From the NCBI RefSeq assembly GCF_025602895.1, contig NW_026516236.1, positions 1-64,000 on the forward strand: a stretch of DNA of 64,000 nucleotides. The letters run 5' to 3'. The DNA is from Polychytrium aggregatum (Eukaryota > Chytridiomycota > Chytridiomycetes > Polychytriales). Below, piece after piece: positions 29,330 to 40,909 of this stretch. Made by a program: the position numbers and the translations under genes. Every line of letters starts with the position of its first letter. Position 1 is the first letter of the stretch. The notes beneath the pieces were generated by a model, which was not told where the DNA came from, did no database searches, and worked only from the letters and a program-made list of their open reading frames with translations.

Positions 29330-30928
29330 ATGGATAACGAACTCGTCATCCCGAAGGATGTTGAGCCCTTGAGAGCGTCTGACCGGTACCGGACCATCGT
29401 CGGCTCCATAAAATCTCGTCCAGGTGATGTCGTTTTCAAGCAGTTTCTCCTCCCCGATAACAAAGAGAAACCTGATAAGGGCGACGAGGAGCACCTGGTT
29501 GAAATCGGCTGGTTGCTCGACGTATGGACCAAGTTGAAGCATCGGCGAATCACCCCCCTTCTTGGATTTTCAGTCGAAGTCTGTATCCCGACGGTCATCT
29601 CACCCTTTTATCCCAACCGGGATATCGAAACCTTTATGTCGGCTCACCCGGTCAACCTCGAAACCAAACTTCGCTGGATGACCGAGATCGCAGAAGGACT
29701 GGTACACATACACGAGAAGCGATGTGTCTTTGTCGACGTCAAGCCAAACAGCTTCCTACTCGATGACCTTGAGTCGGTTCGACTCAATGATTTCTCAAAT
29801 TCTCTGGCCTTGGAGGAGGGGTTCGACGGACGCGAACAAATCCCACTCCCCGAGGATGAAATCGAGTATGGCACGTTTACCTACTTCGCCCCGGAACGCA
29901 CCACTCAACGTGCGACACCCAACTTCAACACTGATATATATGCATACGGGATTGCGTGTATCGAAATCCTCTCGGACTTTGGGAATATTTGGGGCATTGA
30001 AATCACGACGATCGACGACCTCCGCGATCAACACACCGCCGGCAATTCTCCGATCGTACCAGAGTCGACACCAGCGCCCGTCAAGGAGCTCCTTCTGGAG
30101 TGTGTCTCGACCGACCCGAAGGCCCGGCCGACAGCCGATCAAGTTTTTCGCCGCATGGAAGCATATATGAACCAAAATTACGCCAGTTCATCGCCTCAAG
30201 ACGAAACACCGACCCCCCAGCCACCAGCTAAAAGGGCAAGGGTCGAAGGAGTCGACGATACGTCGGACGACCAAGACTCACGCGAAGAGTCCCCCGAGCT
30301 CGAAGCTGGTTCTTCTTCTCGTGTTTCAAAGGCGTCAATGATCAGAAAGGCTTCCCAGGAGAGGCAAGGAGAACCCAAACGGCGTCGTTCTACCGGATCG
30401 ACAGCAACACCAAAGAGGGTAGTCTCCGCGTTAACGACCCCAAGGACAGCAGATGCGACATCGACGAGACCCAGGGGTCGTCCGAGGAAACAAGTTCCAC
30501 CAGCGACTATGGAAGACCCAGTCCCCCCCAGTCAAGTATCATCTAAACTACCAGCGGTTTCGGATAGTGCAGTCGTTACGCCCAAGAGACCCAGGGGTCG
30601 TCCAAAGAAACAAGTTCGGGAAGCACCAATATCTCGGGGTCAAGCAGCATCAGGTTTCCAGACGGCTGTCATGAACACCCTCTGCCTTTGCCCTCTTCCT
30701 TCCTTTACCCTTGCCCTTTCCTTTCTGTTTGCCTGCCTTAGTGCTTTCCCTTCCTTCTGTTTGTTTGTTTCCCGCGCTGTGCTGCCTTGTTGTCTTACCG
30801 CCAGCACGCGCGCTGTCTGTGTTCCGTTCCCGCTTCCTTGCTGTTGGTCATGGGTTACGCCCACGACGCCGCCTCGACGCCGCCTGACGCCTTGGCGCCG
30901 CCATGCCGCCGCCACTGACGCCCGCTGA
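29330..30928 (+). CDS. kinase-like AT-hook protein, copy 5
   Basis: Translates identically to the copy at 20117. Confidence 0.75.
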   Translation: MDNELVIPKDVEPLRASDRYRTIVGSIKSRPGDVVFKQFLLPDNKEKPDKGDEEHLVEIGWLLDVWTKLKHRRITPLLGFSVEVCIPTVISPFYPNRDIETFMSAHPVNLETKLRWMTEIAEGLVHIHEKRCVFVDVKPNSFLLDDLESVRLNDFSNSLALEEGFDGREQIPLPEDEIEYGTFTYFAPERTTQRATPNFNTDIYAYGIACIEILSDFGNIWGIEITTIDDLRDQHTAGNSPIVPESTPAPVKELLLECVSTDPKARPTADQVFRRMEAYMNQNYASSSPQDETPTPQPPAKRARVEGVDDTSDDQDSREESPELEAGSSSRVSKASMIRKASQERQGEPKRRRSTGSTATPKRVVSALTTPRTADATSTRPRGRPRKQVPPATMEDPVPPSQVSSKLPAVSDSAVVTPKRPRGRPKKQVREAPISRGQAASGFQTAVMNTLCLCPLPSFTLALSFLFACLSAFPSFCLFVSRAVLPCCLTASTRAVCVPFPLPCCWSWVTPTTPPRRRLTPWRRHAAATDAR

Positions 30929-31247
30929 CTCACGGATCCCGAGTCACGGCCGCCACCTGCTTCGCTCGCTGCTTCGCCCTCCCCGCCGCTGCTTCGCTCC
31001 TGCCCCCTCGCTCTGCAGCGTCGATCCTTGGCGCTCGCATAAATAGCCCTCCGACCAGCCTCTGTCTTTTGCCTTCGTCTTGCCACTTTGTATTTTTAGT
31101 ATCCTAAGCCTTGGATCTAGAATAAAACTTTGGCTTCACACTTGACACTCTGTGTCCCAGTCCAGTCCCCGCTCCTCTCCCTACGTTCGAGTCTTGCATT
31201 AGGACTCTTGCGCACTTCCCTGCTTGCCCCGTTGTCCAGTCTTGACA
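30667..31247 (+). repeat. solo LTR, family C, unit 5
   Basis: Identical to 21454-22034. Confidence 0.93.
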
Positions 31248-31264
31248 CGGCAACGGATCTACCG

Positions 31265-31487
31265 ACCCATCGTGGGACAGGCCTTCAACGGTCTGTGGAC
31301 TGATCTGGAACAGATCTTCCATACCCTGATGTGGAGACTCGCTGGATGGCAAGCCAGGCCCGGCGACATTCCTGAGTGGGACTTTTAAACACTCGATGTA
31401 CTCCATGAAGAGCGAGATGCCGGGGACCACGGGGTCCTGATGGCTAGTGCGCCGCCGTGGCGGCGCACAATAAAGAAAGAAAAAAAA
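31265..31487 (+). mobile_element. poly(A) retrocopy, unit 6
   Basis: Identical to 19749-19971. Confidence 0.7.
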
Positions 31488-31632
31488 AACGGATCTACCG
31501 TTTGTGCAGTTTCAAGATGCCCGGTCAAGCCCTATCGTCTAGGAAGCGAAACACTGGCAAAAAAAGACCCCCAAAGCAGCCAAATATCGAGCGCCCTTCG
31601 AGAGCCCGTATCCTGGTCTTAAACATTTTGAC

Positions 31633-33231
31633 ATGGATAACGAACTCGTCATCCCGAAGGATGTTGAGCCCTTGAGAGCGTCTGACCGGTACCGGACCAT
31701 CGTCGGCTCCATAAAATCTCGTCCAGGTGATGTCGTTTTCAAGCAGTTTCTCCTCCCCGATAACAAAGAGAAACCTGATAAGGGCGACGAGGAGCACCTG
31801 GTTGAAATCGGCTGGTTGCTCGACGTATGGACCAAGTTGAAGCATCGGCGAATCACCCCCCTTCTTGGATTTTCAGTCGAAGTCTGTATCCCGACGGTCA
31901 TCTCACCCTTTTATCCCAACCGGGATATCGAAACCTTTATGTCGGCTCACCCGGTCAACCTCGAAACCAAACTTCGCTGGATGACCGAGATCGCAGAAGG
32001 ACTGGTACACATACACGAGAAGCGATGTGTCTTTGTCGACGTCAAGCCAAACAGCTTCCTACTCGATGACCTTGAGTCGGTTCGACTCAATGATTTCTCA
32101 AATTCTCTGGCCTTGGAGGAGGGGTTCGACGGACGCGAACAAATCCCACTCCCCGAGGATGAAATCGAGTATGGCACGTTTACCTACTTCGCCCCGGAAC
32201 GCACCACTCAACGTGCGACACCCAACTTCAACACTGATATATATGCATACGGGATTGCGTGTATCGAAATCCTCTCGGACTTTGGGAATATTTGGGGCAT
32301 TGAAATCACGACGATCGACGACCTCCGCGATCAACACACCGCCGGCAATTCTCCGATCGTACCAGAGTCGACACCAGCGCCCGTCAAGGAGCTCCTTCTG
32401 GAGTGTGTCTCGACCGACCCGAAGGCCCGGCCGACAGCCGATCAAGTTTTTCGCCGCATGGAAGCATATATGAACCAAAATTACGCCAGTTCATCGCCTC
32501 AAGACGAAACACCGACCCCCCAGCCACCAGCTAAAAGGGCAAGGGTCGAAGGAGTCGACGATACGTCGGACGACCAAGACTCACGCGAAGAGTCCCCCGA
32601 GCTCGAAGCTGGTTCTTCTTCTCGTGTTTCAAAGGCGTCAATGATCAGAAAGGCTTCCCAGGAGAGGCAAGGAGAACCCAAACGGCGTCGTTCTACCGGA
32701 TCGACAGCAACACCAAAGAGGGTAGTCTCCGCGTTAACGACCCCAAGGACAGCAGATGCGACATCGACGAGACCCAGGGGTCGTCCGAGGAAACAAGTTC
32801 CACCAGCGACTATGGAAGACCCAGTCCCCCCCAGTCAAGTATCATCTAAACTACCAGCGGTTTCGGATAGTGCAGTCGTTACGCCCAAGAGACCCAGGGG
32901 TCGTCCAAAGAAACAAGTTCGGGAAGCACCAATATCTCGGGGTCAAGCAGCATCAGGTTTCCAGACGGCTGTCATGAACACCCTCTGCCTTTGCCCTCTT
33001 CCTTCCTTTACCCTTGCCCTTTCCTTTCTGTTTGCCTGCCTTAGTGCTTTCCCTTCCTTCTGTTTGTTTGTTTCCCGCGCTGTGCTGCCTTGTTGTCTTA
33101 CCGCCAGCACGCGCGCTGTCTGTGTTCCGTTCCCGCTTCCTTGCTGTTGGTCATGGGTTACGCCCACGACGCCGCCTCGACGCCGCCTGACGCCTTGGCG
33201 CCGCCATGCCGCCGCCACTGACGCCCGCTGA
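31633..33231 (+). CDS. kinase-like AT-hook protein, copy 6 (last)
   Basis: Translates identically to the copy at 20117. The LTR that interrupts it is also the 5' LTR of element E, so its C-terminal gene tail is absent and Gypsy gag follows instead. Confidence 0.75.
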   Translation: MDNELVIPKDVEPLRASDRYRTIVGSIKSRPGDVVFKQFLLPDNKEKPDKGDEEHLVEIGWLLDVWTKLKHRRITPLLGFSVEVCIPTVISPFYPNRDIETFMSAHPVNLETKLRWMTEIAEGLVHIHEKRCVFVDVKPNSFLLDDLESVRLNDFSNSLALEEGFDGREQIPLPEDEIEYGTFTYFAPERTTQRATPNFNTDIYAYGIACIEILSDFGNIWGIEITTIDDLRDQHTAGNSPIVPESTPAPVKELLLECVSTDPKARPTADQVFRRMEAYMNQNYASSSPQDETPTPQPPAKRARVEGVDDTSDDQDSREESPELEAGSSSRVSKASMIRKASQERQGEPKRRRSTGSTATPKRVVSALTTPRTADATSTRPRGRPRKQVPPATMEDPVPPSQVSSKLPAVSDSAVVTPKRPRGRPKKQVREAPISRGQAASGFQTAVMNTLCLCPLPSFTLALSFLFACLSAFPSFCLFVSRAVLPCCLTASTRAVCVPFPLPCCWSWVTPTTPPRRRLTPWRRHAAATDAR

Positions 33232-33550
33232 CTCACGGATCCCGAGTCACGGCCGCCACCTGCTTCGCTCGCTGCTTCGCCCTCCCCGCCGCTGCTTCGC
33301 TCCTGCCCCCTCGCTCTGCAGCGTCGATCCTTGGCGCTCGCATAAATAGCCCTCCGACCAGCCTCTGTCTTTTGCCTTCGTCTTGCCACTTTGTATTTTT
33401 AGTATCCTAAGCCTTGGATCTAGAATAAAACTTTGGCTTCACACTTGACACTCTGTGTCCCAGTCCAGTCCCCGCTCCTCTCCCTACGTTCGAGTCTTGC
33501 ATTAGGACTCTTGCGCACTTCCCTGCTTGCCCCGTTGTCCAGTCTTGACA
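32970..33550 (+). repeat. 5' LTR of element E and last LTR of the kinase array
   Basis: 581 bp, identical to the array LTRs. Left flank is kinase gene; right flank is the element E leader. Confidence 0.93.
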
Positions 33551-33552
33551 CT

Positions 33553-33561
33553 TGGCAAGAC
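33553..33561 (+). promoter_or_regulatory. self-priming complement (primer binding site), element E
   Basis: TGGCAAGAC is the exact reverse complement of GTCTTGCCA in the LTR (33380-33388), which starts 39 nt after the TATA-like CATAAATA (33341). A 9-nt match just inside the LTR fits Tf1-type self-priming rather than tRNA priming. Confidence 0.6.
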
Positions 33562-33622
33562 CTTCAACAACCCCCCACTTGCCCTGCCTTTGCCCCCGTT
33601 CCCTTCGCTATCTCCTTTACCA

Positions 33623-34495
33623 ATGGCTTCCCCTTCGGGCCTTTCCGAGCCCGAGCTCCAGGCCATCCGTGCGGTCATTATCCAGTCCGCCGAGAACGCC
33701 CGTTCTCTCCAGGACTTTTCCAAGTTCCTCCACGATCAGGATGATGCGCTCAACCGTATCACCGATCGTATGGACCAGGTCCTGGCTCGCCGTGAAGAGG
33801 ATGTCCGCCAAGTTGTCGCAGCCAGTGTCCAGGAGGCCCTCCGCAGCTACCAGGCCCAGCTCCCTCCTCCTGCTCCCGCTCCGATCCGTCGTGCAGGTCG
33901 CCCCTACTTCGGCGTACCTGACGACGTCGATGATCCTGTCCAAGACCCCGAGGACCACTCCACTGGCCGTAGTTCTGCTGCCAGGCAGATGGGCCCTCCT
34001 GATCGCTTCTCTGGTAAGAATCCGAGCCGCTGCAATGCCTTCCTCTCGCATTGCAGGCTGGCCTTCGTTTCCAACCCCCCTGCCTTCCAGTCTGAACGGG
34101 ATAAGGTGCTTTACGCCTTATCCTATCTCGATGGTACTGCTGCAGACTACATGCAGCCGTACATCGATCAGTTGGAGAGAGACCCCGAGTGCTCCCCCCT
34201 GCCATCCGTGACTTTGCCAGCTTCCCCGAGTGGCTCCGCTCTGCTTTTGGTCAAGTTCAACCAACTGTCGCTGCCGCCCGCGAGTTGGTCAAGCTCAACC
34301 AATCCTCCTCTGCCGCCGCCTACGCCGCCGAGTTCCGCCGCCAAGCCGTCCAACTCATCAGTTGGGGACACGTCCCTCTGATGTTCCATTTCGAAAATGG
34401 ACTCAAGCCCTCGATCCAAGATGAACTCTCTCGCCGCTCCTTCGACAACCTCGAAGACATTATCCAGGCCGCAATCGCCATCGACAACCGCCAGG
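33623..34495 (+). pseudogene. gag of element E, N-terminal part (fossil)
   Basis: Begins MASPSGLSEPELQAIRAV, with a helical segment and a capsid-like region (DRFSGKNPSRCNAFLSHCRL). It is interrupted at 34495 by element D and resumes after 40909. The reading frame is broken. Confidence 0.8.
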
Positions 34496-35286
34496 TGTTA
34501 GGGATAGCTTCTGCTTGTTCTCCACTTTGACTGCACACTTGGCTGTTCTTTTGCCTTTCTGTTTGTTTGTGTGTAGCCTTGCAGTTCCCCTCCAATTTTC
34601 CGCCCTTTGCCTGTCTTTTCCGCTCCTTCCGCACTTCCGTTTTCCCGCGCTGCTCCGCTTCCTTTGTCTTCTTCGCACGCGCCGGTTTGTTTGTGCACGC
34701 GCCTTGCTGCGATTGGTTGCAATTCGGCTGCCGGTCATGTGTCCCCCCACCGGTGACTCATGACCTGCCTGACCGCCCCGATCTCTTGTTCATCTCGCAT
34801 GCATTTGCCCCAACCTTATACTTGACCAATCCGCTTCTTGGACGTTGAGTCACATTGCTTCGCCTTTGCACGTTTCTCCTGCCAGGTGCTTCGCTTTTGC
34901 TTGCGCCTCTCTCGCTTTGGTTCTCTGCCTGTCTCGGTGGTCCTTCTCGGCCCTCGCTTGTGCATCGCCCCCTTCGCCCTGCTCGATCGCCCACTTTTCC
35001 CTCCCTTGGCCGCCCTTCGCTGCCAAGTCCGGACTTGTCTATAAATAGCCTGACCCCCGCGATGTGTAGTCGAACCTCAGCGTTCAAAATAGGACTAAAT
35101 AAAGTGCCTTCTACTTTATTCTCTGAGTGTTCCTCACGTCTCATTTCGAGACTAGTCTTATCTTGAACGGATCTTTGCTTCCCTCGCTCCCTCTCCGAGT
35201 CCACTTCGGACTTTACCCTTGCCTTCCCTGAGCTCACTTCGAGTTCACTTCTTCTTTTGCCGTTGAGTCCCCTTCGGACTCTAACA
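34496..35286 (+). repeat. 5' LTR of copy D
   Basis: 791 bp, TGTTAG...CTAACA, with TATAAATA at 35040 and AATAAA about 60 bp downstream. Confidence 0.95.
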
Positions 35287-35288
35287 TC

Positions 35289-35300
35289 ATTTTGAACGCT
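35289..35300 (+). promoter_or_regulatory. self-priming complement (primer binding site), family 1
   Basis: ATTTTGAACGCT, starting 3 nt inside the LTR end, is the exact reverse complement of AGCGTTCAAAAT in the LTR (35079-35090). That LTR sequence begins 39 nt after the first T of the TATA box. If transcription starts there, the RNA 5' end can fold back and prime, as shown for Tf1 of fission yeast. Confidence 0.7.
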
Positions 35301-35357
35301 CCCTCTTGGCTCCCCGGCCTTTCTTCTTCTTTCGCCTCTCTTTCCCTCGTCGATCCG

Positions 35358-36311
35358 ATGGCTGAGCCTGCTGCACCCCCTGCAGATTTGAATGCGTATC
35401 TGGCGCGCATGGAGGAGCGTATGAACGCCCTCATGACCCAGAACGCTGCTCTCCATCGTCAGATCCAAGATCTGCAAGCTCCCGCCGCCGCTCCCCGCCA
35501 GGTCTACCAGGTGAACAAGCCCAAGGAGTTCCTCGGTTCCCGCGACGAGACGACGGCCTTCCTCGCCCAGTGCCACCTGGTCTTCCTCGCCGATCCCGCC
35601 TTCTTCGCGCCCGAGCGCCAGAAGGTCCTTTATGCCACCTCCTTCCTCCGCGGCGAGGCCTTCAAGTGGTACGAGGCCGCCTTCTACATGGCCAACCGTT
35701 TCCCCGCTTCCTTCGCCGATTTCGAAGTTGCCCTCAAGTCGACCTTCGGTGAGGACACGGCCTCCTCGCAAGATAAGGCCTTGAACGACCTCAAGCGCTT
35801 GGTTCAACTTAAGTCCTGCCAAGCCTTTGCCACCCGCTTCGTCCAACTTGCCGCCCGAGTCCAGACCGACGAACCCACCAAGATGCACTTCTTCAAGGAG
35901 GGTTTGAAGTCTGAGGTCAAGTTCCACCTGATCGGTCTCCGCCCCGCTCCCGCTTCCTTGCCCGAGTTGATCAAGGCAGCGGTCGAGTACGACGATGCCC
36001 TCCATCGTCTCAAGGTCTCCTCCCGTTCCCAACCTCCTCCTCCTTCTTCTCGCTCTGCTCCCCATCACCACCATTCTCCCGCGCATGTTTCTTCTTCCTC
36101 CTCTTCTGCACCCACTCCCATGGACCTTGACTCTGTCTCGGTCCGCCCTGCTAAGCTCTCCGACGTCGAGAAAAAGCGACGTCGTGAGCAGGGTCTCTGT
36201 TTGTACTGCGGGGAAAAGTCTTGTCCCGGCAGTCGCGATGTTCAGCAGTGCCCGGTTCTGGTCAAACGGAACTCGGGAAATGCTCACAGCCGAGCAGCAC
36301 CTCGCAAGTAA
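35358..36311 (+). CDS. gag of copy D
   Basis: 317 codons from the first in-frame ATG (MAEPAAPPADLNAYLARMEE), nearly identical to copy B gag. It has a coiled-coil start, capsid-like middle, Ser/Pro/His-rich linker and Cys-rich end. It forms the particle shell. Confidence 0.88.
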   Translation: MAEPAAPPADLNAYLARMEERMNALMTQNAALHRQIQDLQAPAAAPRQVYQVNKPKEFLGSRDETTAFLAQCHLVFLADPAFFAPERQKVLYATSFLRGEAFKWYEAAFYMANRFPASFADFEVALKSTFGEDTASSQDKALNDLKRLVQLKSCQAFATRFVQLAARVQTDEPTKMHFFKEGLKSEVKFHLIGLRPAPASLPELIKAAVEYDDALHRLKVSSRSQPPPPSSRSAPHHHHSPAHVSSSSSSAPTPMDLDSVSVRPAKLSDVEKKRRREQGLCLYCGEKSCPGSRDVQQCPVLVKRNSGNAHSRAAPRK

Positions 36312-39300
36312 GCGAGGTGGTCTGTTCGGCGATACGAACATCTTCCCCCCTTGACTCGTCATTATCGGACGATAAGCTTCTTCTTCCGGCCACTCTTATC
36401 GTCATGAGTCTTTCTGGCCCGGTCTCCATCTCCCTTTCTGTTTTCATTGATGATGGATGTCCCGCTCTTGCCCTCATTGATCCTGCCTTTGCGGATCTCC
36501 ATAAACTCTCTCTTATCCCTCTTTCTACTCCTTACTCCGTTTCCCTTGCTGATGGCTCTTCGGCCGGTTTCATTCGTTTCCAAACCGTGCCTTTGACTCT
36601 GACCATTGGTTCCCACACCGAGTCGATTTCGTTTCTTGTGACTCGACTCTCCACCACTCCCATCACTCTTGGTCTTCCCTGGATGCGCTTGCACAATCCA
36701 GTTGTCAATTGGAAGTCCCTCTCCCTTTCATTCTCCGATCCCTCTTGCCTTGCTGATGGACACATCCTCGCGGATGTCTCTGCTTCTTCCTTGGACACTT
36801 CGTCCACTTCCGGCTACTTCGCCTCCCCCTTCGGGCACTTCGCCTTTGACTCCTCCTCCCTCCGGTCCTTCCCTTACACCGGTTCCCTCCTTTGGCACTT
36901 CGCCTTCCCTTTCTTCCCGCCTTGACTCTGCTTCGCTTTCTGAAGAGCCAACGGCTTTATCTTCACCCGACATTGAGCTCGTTAATGCGGCGAGTCTTCT
37001 CCGTCTTGCACGGGAAGACAAGCTCGACATTTTCGCTGCCCAAATGGATATCCGTCCTCCTTCGCCGGAGACGTATCCTACGGTGTCGATAAGGTCCGTG
37101 CTCACGACGAAGGTGTATGCCGAGTCTGGCACCCCTGTCGACTCTCGAGGTGTCCCACTCAAATACAATGAGTTTGGCGACGTTTTCAGCCTCAAGTCTG
37201 ACCCTCCTTCTTCCTTGCCTCCTCACCGTCCGTATGACTTGTCTATTGAGTTTGTACGGACCGAGGATGGAAAGGAACCTCGTTTGCCAAAGCCGGGGAA
37301 AGTCTATCCTTTGTCCCCGGCCGAGGAATCTGCTCTTTCGGAGTATCTGACCAACGCCCTCGCACGTGGTTGGATCTCCAAATCCTCTTCTCCCGTTGGT
37401 GCTCCCTGCTTCTTCGTGAAGAAGCCCAATGGTGGTCTTCGCCTTTGCGTCGACTACCGGGGCCTCAATGCCATCACGAAGAAGAACCGCTACCCTCTTC
37501 CCCTCTTCCAGGATCTTCTGGATAAACTTTCTTCTGCCCGCGTCTTCTCACACCTTGACCTCCCTGATGCTTACCACTTGGTTCGTGTCAAGAAGGGCGA
37601 TGAGTGGAAGACTGCTTTTGTTTGCAAATCTGGCTCTTACGAGTACAATGTTATCCCCTTTGGTCTTTCGAATGCCCCCGCTGCTTTCCAGTTTTTTATG
37701 AACGACATCTTCTCGGACCTCCTTGGTGTCTGTGTTGTCATTTATCTTGACGACATCCTGATCTTCTCAAAAGATCCCCAGGAGCATGAGGAGCATGTTA
37801 AGCTTGTTCTTTCTCGCCTTCGTGAACACTCTCTTAAGGTCAATCCGGCCAAGTGTTCTTTTGACCTTTCTGAAGTTGATTTTCTCGGCATGATCATTTC
37901 TGCCGATGGCATCAAAATGGACCCTGCCAAGGTCGAGGCCGTTTCTCTTTGGCCTGTTCCCTCTTCTGCTCGCGACATCCAAGTCTTTATTGGTTTCGCA
38001 AACTTTTATCGCCGCTTCGTCAAGGACTTTTCTGCACTTGCTCGTCCTTTGACTTCACTCACCACCAAATCCTCCACCTTCTCTTGGTCTCCCGAGGCCC
38101 AAGAGGCTTTTGATTCTCTTAAACGTTCATTCACTTCCGCTCCTATTCTTCGCTACTTTCGATTTCTCTAAACCCGCTGTCATTGAGCCCGATGCTTCTG
38201 ACTTTGCTCTGGGTGCCGTCCTTTCCCAGTTTGACCCTGACGGCGCTCTTCACCCCGTTGCTTTTCACTCTCGGCAATTCCGTCCCGCCGAGGTGAACTA
38301 TGACACCCACGACAAAGAGCTCCTTGCCATTGTCGATTCCTTTACTGCCTGGCGTCATTACTTGATGGCTGCCGACCCCGATCATCCCACTCTTGTTTTC
38401 TCTGATCATCAGAACCTTACCCGGTTCACTTCTGCTTCTCAACTTTCTCGCCGCCAGTTCCGGTGGGCCCAATTCCTTTCTGATTTTGCTTTCCGCATTT
38501 ACCACCGCCCTGGTCGTCTCAACACCAAAGCCGATGCTCTCAGTCGCCGTTCTGACTTTGAGATAAAGCCTGGTGACTCCCTCCACTCCACCAACTTCCT
38601 TCAGCTGTTCGAGATTATTTCTCTCGACAGCATCACTGTTATCGGCTCGAATCCCGACTTTCTTTCCGAGATTCGAGCTGCCACCCTTTCTTGTTCCCTT
38701 CTTTCTGATTTTAACGCCAAACGTCTTGATGGCGATTACTCCTTCCGTGACGGTCTCCTTTACTTTAAAGACCTGATCGTTGTCCCTTCCCCCGAGCTCC
38801 AGCTCAAAGTGTTTGAGCAACGTCACTGCTCCGCTGCCGCTGGTCACTTTGGTCTTGCCAAGACCGTTGAGCTCATCTCCCGGGACTTTCACTGGCCCCG
38901 GCTTCGTAAGTCTGTGCGTCGCTTCATTGCTAATTGTGAAGCGTGCCAGCGAGCCAAGCCGTCCCGTCACTCCCCTTATGGTTTACTTCATCCTCTCCCC
39001 GTTCCTTCCGAACGTTGGTGGGACCTGTCGATGGACTTCATCACGGATCTCCCACCTTCGAACGGCTTTGACTCCATCTTCGTGGTTAAGGACCGCCTGT
39101 CCAAACAAGCACACTTTGTGCCCACCACGAAGACGGTTACAGGCGAGCAAACCGCCGAACTCTTCCTCTCCCACATCTTCCGCTTGCATGGTTGTCCCCG
39201 GTCTATTGTTTCGGACCGAGGAACTCAGTTTACTTCGGCCTTCTGGAGGCGCTTCAATGAGCTTCTGAAGACGAAGATTTCCCTTTCTTCTGCCTTCCAC

Positions 39301-40101
39301 CCCGAGACCGACGGTTCAACCGAGGTTCTCAATCAGGTCATCGAGCAGTATTTGCGTATCCATTGCAATTACCTGCAAGACGACTGGACCCTTCACCTTC
39401 CCCTTGCCGAGCTCACTTACAACAACTCGGAAAACACTTCCACTGGCATGACTCCCTTCTTTGCAGTCCATGGCCATCACCCCATTTTTGATCCCTCCAT
39501 CATCCGTGATCCCTCTGTTGTGCCCTCTGCCGAAGGACGTGTCGACCGACTTCAGACCGTTCTCGAGGATCTCAAGGCCAACCTCCGGGTTGCCCAAGAG
39601 TCCTACACTGTGCAGGCCAACAAATCCCGTCTCCCCACTCCCGACATCTCCGTTGGCGACCTCGTTTTTCTTGATCGTCGCCACATCCGCACCCTTCGTC
39701 CCTCCAACAAGCTTGACCAGAAAAAGCTTGGCCCCTTTAAAGTTCTTCGCCGCATCAACCCCGTTGCCTTTGAGCTTAAACTCCCTTCCACACTCAAAGT
39801 TCACCCCGTTTTCCATGTATCCCTCCTTGAACCTCGAACGAAGGACATTGTTCCCGAGTTCACCCAACCTGAACCACCTCCCATTCTTGTTGACTCCCAG
39901 GAAGAGTTTGAGGTCGAGACTGTTCTCGATTCTCGGCTCTTCCGTGGTCGCTTACAGTACTTGGTTCAGTGGAAGGGTTATTCCGAGACTGACCGGTCTT
40001 GGGAGCCCGCTGCCAATGTTTCCCACGCCACTGATCTTGTTGCTGACTTCCACCTTCGCTATCCCTCAAAGCCGAAGGCGACGCCCGGAGTTCGTCGCTA
40101 A
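36312..40101 (+). pseudogene. protease-pol region of copy D (fossil)
   Basis: Carries the same ordered domains as copies A and B: protease, RT (VIYLDDILIFSK), RNase H, integrase and chromodomain ending at 40101. It is spread over more than one frame, so it is broken. Confidence 0.88.
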
Positions 40102-40113
40102 GGAAGGGGATGA

Positions 40114-40904
40114 TGTTAGGGATAGCTCCTGCCTGTTCTCCACTTTGACTGCACACTTGGCTGTTCTTTTGCCTTTCTGTTTGTTTGTGTGTAGCCTTGC
40201 AGTTCCCCTCCAATTTTCCGCCCTTTGCCTGTCTTTTCCGCTCCTTCCGCACTTCCGTTTTCCCGCGCTGCTCCGCTTCCTTTGTCTTCTTCGCACGCGC
40301 CGGTTTGTTTGTGCACGCGCCTTGCTGCGATTGGTTGCAATTCGGCTGCCGGTCATGTGTCCCCCCACCGGTGACTCATGACCTGCCTGACCGCCCCGAT
40401 CTCTTGTTCATCTCGCATGCATTTGCCCCAACCTTATACTTGACCAATCCGCTTCTTGGATGTTGAGTCACATTGCTTCGCCTTTGCACGTTTCTCCTGC
40501 CAGGTGCTTCGCTTTTGCTTGCGCCTCTCTCGCTTTGGTTCTCTGCCTGTCTCGGTGGTCCTTCTCGGCCCTCGTTCGTGCATCGCCCCCTTCGCCCTGC
40601 TCGATCGCCCACTTTTCCCTCCCTTGGCCGCCCTTCGCTGCCAAGTCCGAACTTGTCTATAAATAGCCTGACCCCCGCGATGTGTAGTCGAACCTCAGCG
40701 TTCAAAATAGGACTAAATAAAGTGCCTTCTACTTTATTCTCTGAGTGTTCCTCACGTCTCATTTCGAGACAAGTCTTATCTTGAACGGATCTTTGCTTCC
40801 CTCGCTCCCTCTCCGAGTCCACTTCGGACTTTACCCTTGCCTTCCCTGAGCTCACTTCGAGTTCACTTCTTCTTTTGCCGTTGAGTCCCCTTCGGACTCT
40901 AACA
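40114..40904 (+). repeat. 3' LTR of copy D
   Basis: 791 bp, TGTTAG...CTAACA, preceded by a purine-rich tract (AAGGAAGGGGATGA). Confidence 0.95.
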
Positions 40905-40909
40905 CCAGG

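Larger units (their letters stand above)
19239..33550 (+). repeat. tandem array: six 2303-bp kinase + LTR units
   Basis: Unit starts (first kinase ATG) lie at 20117, 22420, 24723, 27027, 29330 and 31633, so the period is 2303 bp with one 2304. Each period is 1722 bp of non-LTR DNA plus a 581-bp family-C LTR. All units appear identical to the base apart from one extra A in an A-tract near 26881. The non-LTR part holds a gene tail split by a 223-bp retrocopy, a 90-bp spacer and the kinase gene. A family-C LTR bounds the array at each end. Confidence 0.95.
34496..40904 (+). mobile_element. Ty3/Gypsy chromovirus, family 1, copy D (full length, nested in E)
   Basis: 6409 bp with two 791-bp LTRs and a 5-bp duplication CCAGG (34491-34495 and 40905-40909), inserted in gag of element E. 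The LTRs differ at about seven positions (near 0.9%), so it is young. Gag is open; pol is broken, with about two breaks. Confidence 0.95.

Noticed and set aside
19239-33550. Kinase array as a gene-capturing LTR retrotransposon or as an integrated virus-like cassette
   Set aside because: There is no primer complement, no purine tract and no retroelement genes between the LTRs, and the host frame reads across the LTR with a short target duplication.
35289-35300. tRNA-type primer binding site
   Set aside because: No clear complement to a tRNA 3' end with CCA was recognised, whereas the match to the LTR itself is perfect.
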